This document shows positions 1 to 7,292 of a stretch of DNA of 64,000 bases, piece by piece. Origin of the DNA: PNON01 sp964387025 (GTDB taxonomy: Bacteria; Chloroflexota; Anaerolineae; Anaerolineales; Anaerolineaceae); assembly GCA_964387025.1 (NCBI GenBank), contig CAYLUZ010000008.1, forward strand, positions 1 through 64,000, in the 5' to 3' direction. The first letter of the stretch is position 1. Each line of letters begins with the position of its first letter. The notes under the pieces are model-generated. The model searched no databases. It had not been told where the DNA came from and worked only from the letters and a program-made list of their open reading frames with translations. A program made the position numbers and the translations under genes.

Positions 1-54
1 GTCAATGATCAAAGGGGTCCGCACCCCGGCTGCTCCGATAATTGTCAGTTTCAT
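1..54 (-). CDS. Glycoside hydrolase family 4 (6-phospho-beta-glucosidase-like), 5' end only
   Basis: Only the first 18 codons are present; the gene runs off the left edge. The translation begins MKLTIIGAAGVRTPLIID, which matches the NAD-binding Rossmann N-terminus of family GH4 glycosidases (usual form MKLTIIGGGSVRTPLL). Those enzymes hydrolyse phosphorylated or free glycosides using NAD+ and a divalent metal. The ATG at 54 is preceded by GGAG at 60-63. It lies 57 bases downstream of a GntR/HutC regulator on the same strand, so regulator and enzyme probably form one sugar-responsive operon. The family call rests on 18 residues; substrate cannot be told. Confidence 0.7.
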   Translation of the reverse strand, partial: MKLTIIGAAGVRTPLIID

Positions 55-111
55 TATTTCTCCATCATTGTGGTTTATTTTGTTGAGAGTGAAAATAAGT
101 TATCCTGGTGA

Positions 112-843
112 TTAAAATACCTGGCCCTCATCATATTGAACACAAAAGCTGTCTCCTGGTGTGAGATTTCGGCTGTACTCAATTATTTCACCTGTGTCCA
201 AATAGGTGATCTGCTCTTTTAGAAGCAGTGCGTTGGGTTCTTTCAGATCCAAATATTTCACTGCTTCTTCATCCGGGAAGATGGCAGAAACAGTGTTGCG
301 GCTGCCCACGAGACGAAGATGGTACTCATATTTTAATATTGAGTACAGAGAACCGTCCGCCAACCCTTTATCCAGGATGCCGGGGCATAACAGGTGGGGA
401 AGGTAGACTTTATAGAGCGACATCGGAGTTCCACTGGCAAAGCGCAGCCGGTAGACATATACCAGAGGCGAGCCTGGAATCACTTTTAACATCTGAGCCA
501 GCATGGTTGAAGCGGTTATGATTTTTGCATCCAGTGTTTTGGATTGAGGTAGGAGCCCCAGCCTCGCCATCTGCGCTTCAAACCCGATCAACGTGCCATA
601 CTCATTCGATAAAGTTTTATTGCCAACGAAGATCCCTTTACCCGGAATGGACCGGATGGCACCCTCCCGATAGAGTTCATCCAATACCTTGCGTATAGTC
701 ATCAAGCTGGTGTTGTATATTAAGCATAACTCCCGTTGGGATGGGATCCTGTCTCCCGGCGAATATTCGCCGGATTTAATTGAATCCAGAATGGAATTTG
801 TGATCCGGGTATAAGCAGGGAGTGGGGAAGTGTCTGGTATCAT
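112..843 (-). CDS. GntR-family transcriptional regulator, HutC/UTRA type
   Basis: A 243-residue DNA-binding regulator. Residues about 9-75 form the GntR winged helix (PLPAYTRITNSILDSI, GDRIPSQRELC, TIRKVLDELYREGAI, GKGIFV). Residues about 90-238 form a UTRA effector-binding domain, typical of HutC/FarR-type sugar or amino-acid regulators. Length is normal. It sits just upstream of a GH4 glycosidase gene on the same strand, so a phosphorylated sugar is a plausible effector (inference). No Shine-Dalgarno is visible before ATG 843. A consensus promoter and a 20-bp palindrome lie immediately upstream, suggesting autoregulation. Confidence 0.9.
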   Translation of the reverse strand: MIPDTSPLPAYTRITNSILDSIKSGEYSPGDRIPSQRELCLIYNTSLMTIRKVLDELYREGAIRSIPGKGIFVGNKTLSNEYGTLIGFEAQMARLGLLPQSKTLDAKIITASTMLAQMLKVIPGSPLVYVYRLRFASGTPMSLYKVYLPHLLCPGILDKGLADGSLYSILKYEYHLRLVGSRNTVSAIFPDEEAVKYLDLKEPNALLLKEQITYLDTGEIIEYSRNLTPGDSFCVQYDEGQVF

Positions 844-854
844 GGTTGGCGACT

Positions 855-874
855 GATATATACAGGTATATATC
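855..874. promoter_or_regulatory. Palindromic operator, probable GntR/HutC autoregulatory site
   Basis: GATATATACAGGTATATATC has two perfect 9-base arms around a 2-base centre. It lies 12 bases upstream of the regulator's ATG and directly downstream of its -10 box, so a bound dimer would cover the transcription start. Palindromes with GTATA-type half-sites are usual for HutC regulators. The assignment to this regulator is inferred from position. Confidence 0.7.
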
Positions 875-875
875 C

Positions 876-904
876 AGTATAGATAATATCTCCATTTTTG
901 TCAA
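876..904 (-). promoter_or_regulatory. Sigma70-type promoter for the GntR-GH4 operon
   Basis: On the minus strand TTGACA (899-904), a 17-base spacer and TATACT (876-881) form a near-perfect vegetative promoter. Part of the spacer and the -10 edge (881-891, AGATAATATCT) is itself a short imperfect palindrome. The start point would fall inside the 855-874 operator. Confidence 0.75.
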
Positions 905-987
905 TAAATCTCACAATAAAAAAAGACAGATATTTATGATCAGCCTTTTCGATATTCTTAAAAAATAATTGGTAGCTGTTACTGTTA

Positions 988-2706
988 TCAGTTAGCCAGC
1001 GTTAGAATTACCGGTTTGCCGCGCAAAGAGTATTGCCCGGTGCTCTGGCGAAGAACCTGCCGGATGTGCTTTTCTGCCACATCCACAAAGGTATGATCCT
1101 TTTGAATGCTGATCTCACCAATAGCGCGTCCGGGAATGCCAACTTCACCGGCAATTGCACCCACAATGTCTCCGGGGCGAATGCCATGTGTGCCGCCAAG
1201 GTTCATTTTCAACCTTACCATGCCGGGTTCCAATTCACCATTCTGAGCATGCGGGGTAAATACGGGGCTGCTTTTTCGGTCACTTTTTTCTTTTTTACCA
1301 GACCAAAGGTTTTCCTTATGATATCCCGTTTGTTTCTGGCCAGATTTCCCCTTATTCATCGGTTGGCTGATAATGCGATAGTTGATCGCCGGTTCGATGA
1401 ATTCGTCGATACTCAGGGAACTCTCTGAGGCGCGTGCCAGTTGAATGGCTGCTGCTGCAATATCCATCAGGTCAAAGCTGGTTTCTTCCAGGCGGCCGAT
1501 CAGGCTGCGTTCGTGTGAGATCTTCCCTTTTCCCAGAAGGTCAGTTAATTTGGTGAGGAATTTTTCGTCGCGATGGGCGATGATCTCTTCCCTTGTGGGA
1601 ACCTTGGCTTCAGCAATGGATTGATGGGTATGGGCTTCAATTTGTCCCAACCGTTGTTTTTCTTTTGGGGTAATAAATGTGATGGCAATTCCTTTTTTGC
1701 CAGCCCGGCCGGTACGACCGATACGGTGAACATAATCATCGGCATCCTGGGGCATATCAAAATTGATCACATGGGATAATTCGTCAATATCCAAACCGCG
1801 GGCAGCCACATCTGTGGCAACCAGGATGGAAATGGAATGGGCACGGAATCGTTTGAGAACGGCTTCGCGGCGATCCTGGCTGAGGTCACCATGCAGTGAT
1901 TCAGATTGGAAACCACGGGAAGAGAGTTCGTCAGAAATATCCTGGGCACGCGCTTTGGTACGGGTAAAGATCAATGCAGATTGGATCTCTTCCAGTTCAA
2001 GCAGGCGGGTCAGTGCTGCCAGTTTATTATCCTCACGGACACGGCAATACTTTTGTTCTGTTTCAGCAACGGTCATCTTTGCAGGATTTATGCGTATCTG
2101 TTCCGGATTGGAAACATACTTTTCTGCAAGTTTCTTTACTGCATGCGGTAATGTGGCAGAGAAGAGGGCAATTTGCCTTTCTTCCGGAATGGATTTGAGA
2201 ATGATCTCTACATCTTCTGCGAAGCCCATATCCAACATTTCATCTGCTTCATCCAGAACCACAAATTTTACGTGGCTGAGATCAAGATAATTCTTGCGCA
2301 TAAGGTCCATTAAGCGGCCGGGGGTGCCAACAACAATGTCGGTGCCGCGCTGCAACTGGCGGATCTGGATCTGGTAGGATTGACCGCCATAGACGGTGGT
2401 GATGTGAAAATTGGTGAATTGTGCGAACTTGTTCGCGGCTTCCGTCACCTGGATGGCCAATTCACGGGTAGGGGTAAGGATCAACGCTTTGACTTTCCCT
2501 TTCTCAAATTGGAGATTTTCCAACATGGGTAAGACAAAGGCAGCCGTTTTTCCGGTACCTGTTTGAGCCTGGCCTACTACATTTCTACCCTGAAGCAGAA
2601 AAGGAATAGCCTGTTGTTGAATGGGGGTGGGTTCAGAATAATTAAGGGCTTCCACTGCCTGAACTAGTGATTTTGATAAGCCCAAATTTGCAAATTGTGA
2701 TGCCAT
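988..2706 (-). CDS. deaD: DEAD-box ATP-dependent RNA helicase (CsdA/DeaD type) with DbpA-like RNA-binding tail
   Basis: A 572-residue cytoplasmic RNA helicase. Motifs in order: Q motif (about 24-35), Walker A AQTGTGKT (47-54), PTRELA (79-84), DEAD (151-154), SAT (182-184) and HRIGRTGR (326-333). A DbpA-type RRM-like RNA-binding domain occupies about 495-568. This layout matches CsdA/DeaD proteins that unwind rRNA and mRNA structure during ribosome assembly and cold adaptation. An in-frame ATG lies 16 codons upstream, but the ATG at 2706 has AGGAG at normal distance and starts at the usual MASQFANLGLS, so I use it. The leader contains a terminator-like hairpin (separate entry). Confidence 0.95.
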   Translation of the reverse strand: MASQFANLGLSKSLVQAVEALNYSEPTPIQQQAIPFLLQGRNVVGQAQTGTGKTAAFVLPMLENLQFEKGKVKALILTPTRELAIQVTEAANKFAQFTNFHITTVYGGQSYQIQIRQLQRGTDIVVGTPGRLMDLMRKNYLDLSHVKFVVLDEADEMLDMGFAEDVEIILKSIPEERQIALFSATLPHAVKKLAEKYVSNPEQIRINPAKMTVAETEQKYCRVREDNKLAALTRLLELEEIQSALIFTRTKARAQDISDELSSRGFQSESLHGDLSQDRREAVLKRFRAHSISILVATDVAARGLDIDELSHVINFDMPQDADDYVHRIGRTGRAGKKGIAITFITPKEKQRLGQIEAHTHQSIAEAKVPTREEIIAHRDEKFLTKLTDLLGKGKISHERSLIGRLEETSFDLMDIAAAAIQLARASESSLSIDEFIEPAINYRIISQPMNKGKSGQKQTGYHKENLWSGKKEKSDRKSSPVFTPHAQNGELEPGMVRLKMNLGGTHGIRPGDIVGAIAGEVGIPGRAIGEISIQKDHTFVDVAEKHIRQVLRQSTGQYSLRGKPVILTLAN

Positions 2707-2725
2707 AAAAAAGAGTCTCCTGGAC

Positions 2726-2757
2726 AAAAAAAAGCGCCCCACCGAAACCGGCAAGGC
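2726..2757 (-). terminator. Terminator-like hairpin inside the helicase mRNA leader (possible attenuator)
   Basis: On the minus strand GCCTTGCC-GGTTTC-GGTGGGGC can form an 8-bp stem (three G-U pairs), followed by GC and eight T. It lies between the helicase promoter (2806-2814) and its start codon (2706), only 19 bases before the ATG. A terminator in this position would stop transcription before the gene unless relieved, which suggests conditional read-through. Confidence 0.55.
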
Positions 2758-2785
2758 TCAACTAACCGAGCACGATAACAAACAT

Positions 2786-2814
2786 TTGTTGCGAACAACC
2801 AAATAATTATAACA
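2786..2814 (-). promoter_or_regulatory. Extended -10 promoter and start-proximal hairpin of the helicase gene
   Basis: TGTTATAAT (2806-2814) is a perfect extended -10 element; no good -35 is visible. Transcription would start near 2799, exactly where a small hairpin TTGTT-CGC-AACAA (2786-2798) begins. The predicted leader is about 93 nt. The same CTGTGTTATAAT string precedes rpsF at the right end of the window. Confidence 0.6.
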
Positions 2815-2950
2815 CAGTATTGGAAAATTAGTTCCGAAAATTGATCGGAAGATTTTATTAGTGAAGGTACAAACAAAACCAGATATCGGGTGGTCAATTC
2901 CGCACACGGTGGAGACTTTGACGTGAACAGAGAAGACGGTATCAACTAGC

Positions 2951-3652
2951 TTATTCCGCAGTCGTTTCATCCATCATGCGGTATCCAACACCTAATTCCG
3001 TTAATATATAGATCGGTTGGTTAGGATTGGGCTCAAGTTTACGGCGCAGATTGCTGATGTTTACTCGTAATAACCTTGATTCATCCTCATACGCTGAGCC
3101 CCAAACTTTTTGCATGATCTGCCGGTGAGTGATCACCTTACCTGCGTTTTGGATCAACAAGAATAGAATATCAAATTCGGTATGGGTAAGCTCGACATTA
3201 TCTCCAGCCAGCTTGACTTCGCGGCGATTATAATCAACGAGCATATCACCCACCTGGTAAATTGGTTTCGTTCCGGTATTACCTACTCGTCGCATCACTA
3301 CCTGGATGCGGGCTAATAATTCTCCAACCCCAAACGGCTTGGTTAAATAATCATCAGCCCCTGCGTTGAGGGCTTCGATCTTATCAGATTCATTGTTCCT
3401 AACTGTCAGGATAATGATTGGAGTTTGGCTCCATTCCCTGACTCTGCGAGTAACCTCGACCCCGTCGATATCAGGCAGCCCTAAATCCAGAATGATCAGA
3501 TCGGGGTTCGATTCCCTGTGCAGGCCAAGGGCTATCTTTCCATTTTCTGCTTCCAGCACTGTGTGTTGATGAGTTTTCAAAGAAGCCCGTAGAAACCGTC
3601 TGATTTCCTGCTCATCATCAACAATTAGAATTCGATAGCTATTCTCAACCAT
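2951..3652 (-). CDS. kdpE: KdpE response regulator
   Basis: A 233-residue OmpR-class response regulator. The receiver domain (about 6-120) has the acidic pair D12/D13, phospho-acceptor D56 (in LIILDLGLPD) and the TKP lysine. The winged-helix DNA-binding domain follows (about 130-228). It is the last gene of the kdp operon, 11 bases after kdpD, with an AAGGA ribosome site before ATG 3652. By family knowledge, KdpD phosphorylates it under K+ limitation or osmotic stress and it then activates the kdp promoter. No clear KdpE box was identified upstream of the operon. Confidence 0.95.
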   Translation of the reverse strand: MVENSYRILIVDDEQEIRRFLRASLKTHQHTVLEAENGKIALGLHRESNPDLIILDLGLPDIDGVEVTRRVREWSQTPIIILTVRNNESDKIEALNAGADDYLTKPFGVGELLARIQVVMRRVGNTGTKPIYQVGDMLVDYNRREVKLAGDNVELTHTEFDILFLLIQNAGKVITHRQIMQKVWGSAYEDESRLLRVNISNLRRKLEPNPNQPIYILTELGVGYRMMDETTAE

Positions 3653-3663
3653 TAGTATCCTTT

Positions 3664-6348
3664 TTAGGATAGCGGCAAGCTGAAGGAAATAGTGGTTCCT
3701 TTATCCGCACTGATTGAAGCCCAAATCTGACCTCCATGAGCTTCAACAATACCTTTACAAATGGATAATCCAAGGCCGGTTCCAGTAATCGCTTCCAAGC
3801 GCTGTACCCGGAAAAATTTATCGAATACCCTTTCCAAATCAACCTCTGGTATACCAATGCCGCGATCGGTTATGGAAATTTCAACTTGTTTATCAACTAC
3901 CCGGGCTGTAATTGTTACGGGGCTTTGAGGTGGTGAATATTTACATGCATTATCCAACAAATTATCCAATACTTGAGCAATTAAAACATCATCCATTCTA
4001 ACAAGTGGGAAATTAGGGGATATATCAATATTCAAAGGGTGGGTACAAAGATCAGATTCCATTTGATGAATTACCGCCCCTAATAGATCCTGAACATCTA
4101 TCATTTGGCAATTAAGGCGTAAAGAACCTGATTCCAGGCGGGACATATCCAATAAATTTTCGACAAGGTGATTCAAACGGATAGCCTGGCGGCTGGCAGA
4201 TTGAATCAAATCCAACCGAGTGGCTGGATCAAATTGATTGGCCGGTGATGCATTTTCAGAATCTTTCATACTTGAGAGGACACCTGTAATGGTTGAAAGA
4301 GGTGTTCGCAATTCATGTGATATGGAATTAAGTAAAGCCGTTTGCAGTTTTTCTGTATTGCGGAGAGTTTCTGCCTGGGCAGCTTCTTCAGCGAAGGAAG
4401 CCCGCTCGATGGCAATGGCTGCCAGGGAAACTACTCCTTCCATAAGCTGCCGTTGATCGCTGGAAAGAAATTCTTTAGGTTCTTGAGGTTTGGTACCCAA
4501 AACTCCAATTGTCTTTTGAGATGTCAAAAGGGGGATATACCGAATGGCTGCATCGGGGAGTGTAGTTGTTCCTCGACCCGCTTCTTTTCCATTTTTGTAT
4601 GCCCAATCTGCCACAGCCATTTCTGATTCACTGAGGACAAATCCAGGTTTGAAAGCCCTGACGGTTAATATTCCCTTTTCAGGCAAAAGTATGATAGTTT
4701 CACGATTAAACATATCGCTAACATTCCGAATGATAATTTCCAATATCTGATTCAGGGTGAAGGCAGCGGTCAATTCTCTACCTAAAATATTTAATGCCTG
4801 ACTATGCCTCCCTTTTCGCCTTAAAGCGTCCACCTGATCTCTCAATAGTGATGCTGAATTGCTGATTATCAGACCAACGACGAGCAACCCGATAAATGTA
4901 AGGATATACTGACTATCATTCACAGAAAAACTTAATCGTGGATCAACAAAAAAGAAATCAAAAGCTAATACACTAAGGAACGATGCAAGTATGGATGGAC
5001 CCCTGCCCATATAAATTGCAGACAAAACAACCGCTACCAGGTAAAGCATCACTAGGTTGACCGGGTCTAAAAAGACCCTTAGCGGAAATCCCAATAAAGT
5101 CATAGCCAACACTAATATTAAACTTGTACCATAACGACCAAGCGGCTTATGCGGGGTAAAGGAATCGGGAAGGATACTGCCTACAGCTCTCTGAGGAGCC
5201 TCATGTTCTTCACTGACTACGTAAACATCAATTGAGCCGCTTTTGCGAATTATCTGATCGATCACAGTACCACGGATGATCTCGAACCAACGCGGCCTAA
5301 CAGGTTTCCCGGCAATGATTTTTGTAATATTATGTTGATGAGCAAACTCAAGAAGAGAATCGACAACAGATTCTCCAGTTAATTTCACAACCCTGGCACC
5401 TAATTCTTCGGCAAGGTTCAGGTTAGCTTGCTTACGCGATTGGCTCGCAACCGGCATATGCATATGACCGGGGGTTTCGACAAATACCACAAACCATTCC
5501 GCTTTTAAGTCATCCGCCAGCCGCCTACCAGCACGAACGAGGCGTTCCCCCATTGGGTGGGAACTGATACTGACCAAAATCCGATCGCCTGCAGCCCAAG
5601 GACCAGGTATGGATTTTGTCTGCATATAACTCAACATCTGGTTGTCAACCCGATCCGCAGTTCTCCTGAGTGAAAGCTCTCTCAAGGCGGTAAGGTTTCC
5701 CTTTCGGAAGAATTTATCCAGCGCTCGAGCCGCCTGATCTGTGATATATACTTTTCCGTCTTTTAACCTAATAATCAATTCATCGGGGGGAAGATCTACC
5801 AGTTCGATATCATTGGCTTCATCAATAATGCGGTCGGGAACAGTTTCACGGACAACTACACCTGTGATTTGCTGAATAATATCTTTCAAGCTTTCCACAT
5901 GCTGGATGTTGATAGTCGTATAGACATTAATACCGGCATCCAGGATCTCTTCCACATCCATATAACGCTTGGGATGACGCAATCCAGGCGCATTGGAATG
6001 TGCAAGCTCATCGACCAGGACCAGTTGTGGACGACGCAATAAAACAGCATCCAGGTCCATATCAGAGAGGGCGGTGTTGCGGTAATTTACCTGGCTGCGC
6101 GGAAGCACCTCGAGGTCTTCAACCAGGGATTCCGTCTCTTTCCGCCCGTGAGTTTCGACATAACCAATGACAACATCCATCCCCTCGTCTTTTCGTTGGT
6201 GGGCAGCCTCTAACATGGCATAGGTCTTTCCTACACCTGCTACATAACCAAGGAAGACTTTTAGTTTGCCCCGGGTTTTCTGTTTTTCGTCATTTTTTAT
6301 TCGAGCCAGGAGTTCATCGGGGTCAGGCCGCTTGGGTTCACTATTCAT
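3664..6348 (-). CDS. kdpD: KdpD osmosensitive K+-channel sensor histidine kinase
   Basis: An 894-residue inner-membrane sensor kinase of full normal length. Domains: N-terminal KdpD ATP-binding domain (about 25-235; Walker-like GYVAGVGKT at 34-42 and LVLVDELAH), USP-like domain (about 250-370), four-helix DUF4118 membrane segment (about 400-510), GAF-like region (about 540-660), HisKA with H678 (SHELRTPL), and HATPase with intact N, G1 (DRGIGIP) and G2 (GTGLGLSI) boxes. It starts 4 bases after the kdpC stop and precedes kdpE. It senses low K+ or turgor and phosphorylates KdpE. Confidence 0.97.
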   Translation of the reverse strand: MNSEPKRPDPDELLARIKNDEKQKTRGKLKVFLGYVAGVGKTYAMLEAAHQRKDEGMDVVIGYVETHGRKETESLVEDLEVLPRSQVNYRNTALSDMDLDAVLLRRPQLVLVDELAHSNAPGLRHPKRYMDVEEILDAGINVYTTINIQHVESLKDIIQQITGVVVRETVPDRIIDEANDIELVDLPPDELIIRLKDGKVYITDQAARALDKFFRKGNLTALRELSLRRTADRVDNQMLSYMQTKSIPGPWAAGDRILVSISSHPMGERLVRAGRRLADDLKAEWFVVFVETPGHMHMPVASQSRKQANLNLAEELGARVVKLTGESVVDSLLEFAHQHNITKIIAGKPVRPRWFEIIRGTVIDQIIRKSGSIDVYVVSEEHEAPQRAVGSILPDSFTPHKPLGRYGTSLILVLAMTLLGFPLRVFLDPVNLVMLYLVAVVLSAIYMGRGPSILASFLSVLAFDFFFVDPRLSFSVNDSQYILTFIGLLVVGLIISNSASLLRDQVDALRRKGRHSQALNILGRELTAAFTLNQILEIIIRNVSDMFNRETIILLPEKGILTVRAFKPGFVLSESEMAVADWAYKNGKEAGRGTTTLPDAAIRYIPLLTSQKTIGVLGTKPQEPKEFLSSDQRQLMEGVVSLAAIAIERASFAEEAAQAETLRNTEKLQTALLNSISHELRTPLSTITGVLSSMKDSENASPANQFDPATRLDLIQSASRQAIRLNHLVENLLDMSRLESGSLRLNCQMIDVQDLLGAVIHQMESDLCTHPLNIDISPNFPLVRMDDVLIAQVLDNLLDNACKYSPPQSPVTITARVVDKQVEISITDRGIGIPEVDLERVFDKFFRVQRLEAITGTGLGLSICKGIVEAHGGQIWASISADKGTTISFSLPLS

Positions 6349-6352
6349 CTTT

Positions 6353-6928
6353 TTATTTTAATGCATCCAGCGCAATATTCAAATTTAATACATTCACACG
6401 TGGTTCTCCAAGAAAACCTAGAGTACGACCAGATGTGTTTTGGTCTATAAGCGATTTAACATCTTCAATTGTAATATTGCGTGCTCTTGCCACTCGGGCT
6501 GCCTGGTAAAAAGCTGACGCGACGCTAATATCCGGGTCTAAACCACTGGCTGAAGCTGTTACCAAGTCAACAGGAATGGATAAAGTATTTGTAGGGTCAG
6601 CAGCATGAAGAGCATCGACACGGTTTTGAACCTGCTCTAATAAAGCCTGATTTGAGACACTCAGGTTGCTTCCACCTGATGCGGCAGCATTATATGGATT
6701 TCCAACTGTGGCGGATAACCTTCCCCAAAAATATTTGGGATCATCAAAGGATTGGCCGATCAGTCTTGAACCTACAATACTTCCATCATTTGCTATTATT
6801 AAGCTGCCGTTGGCTTTTTGTGGAAATAACACCTGGGCGATACCCGTAATAACGAGCGGGTATATCAGACCAGTCAGGACTGTTAGTAAAATAAAAAGCA
6901 CAATTGAAGTTCTAGCTGTTTTTAACAT
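6353..6928 (-). CDS. kdpC: KdpC, potassium-transporting ATPase C subunit
   Basis: A 191-residue subunit with one N-terminal membrane helix (about 8-30) and a periplasmic-type domain carrying the family motif GSRLIGQSFDDPKYFWGR and the conserved NPYNAAASGGSNL stretch. It assists ATP binding by KdpB in the KdpFABC complex. In-frame upstream codons exist to 6982, but the ATG at 6928 (MLKTARTS) has a GAGAG site and matches the family start. Its first 17 bases overlap the end of the unknown small gene upstream, implying translational coupling. Confidence 0.95.
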   Translation of the reverse strand: MLKTARTSIVLFILLTVLTGLIYPLVITGIAQVLFPQKANGSLIIANDGSIVGSRLIGQSFDDPKYFWGRLSATVGNPYNAAASGGSNLSVSNQALLEQVQNRVDALHAADPTNTLSIPVDLVTASASGLDPDISVASAFYQAARVARARNITIEDVKSLIDQNTSGRTLGFLGEPRVNVLNLNIALDALK

Positions 6929-7271
6929 GCAAACTCTCAACTCTCTCATTAGGTAATTTGTCAAAAAGCGCAGGAACAACATTCATTTTGCAAGAATTAG
7001 CGTGATCATTCGTTTCACGCATGGTAATACTTTGAAAAAAATATGTAGTTTCCTTATTTTCTTGTGCCCTTATTTGAAACAGACGGTCCTGCTCTCCCAG
7101 GCTATACCACAAAAAAATCCAACCGAAAACTAGAAATACCAATACGATTTGCACCAATTCATGATTAATTTCCGATATAGATAGATTGTGCTCCCAAAAA
7201 CCTAGTATTCCCATCAATGGAAGGGTCCCAACTAACATAAAGTCGGATATTACTGATAAAGAGATGTTCAT
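6912..7271 (-). CDS. Unrecognised two-helix membrane protein inside the kdp operon
   Basis: A 119-residue protein I do not recognise. Two hydrophobic helices are visible (about 8-26 and 38-58), followed by a polar, charged tail of about 60 residues. It starts 21 bases after the kdpB stop with a good site (GGTAGG before ATG 7271) and its last 17 bases overlap the start of kdpC. Standard kdpFABC operons have nothing between kdpB and kdpC. The spacing, ribosome site and coupling argue it is expressed with the pump. It could be an accessory or regulatory subunit (inference); a lineage-specific passenger gene is the alternative. Confidence 0.75.
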   Translation of the reverse strand: MNISLSVISDFMLVGTLPLMGILGFWEHNLSISEINHELVQIVLVFLVFGWIFLWYSLGEQDRLFQIRAQENKETTYFFQSITMRETNDHANSCKMNVVPALFDKLPNERVESLHVKNS

Positions 7272-7292
7272 TTCAACCTACCTTTCCTTTTT

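Noticed and set aside
960..990. Intrinsic terminator after the helicase gene.
   Set aside because: A T-rich stretch is present, but the only stem I can form (ACTG-ATAA-CAGT) is four base pairs.
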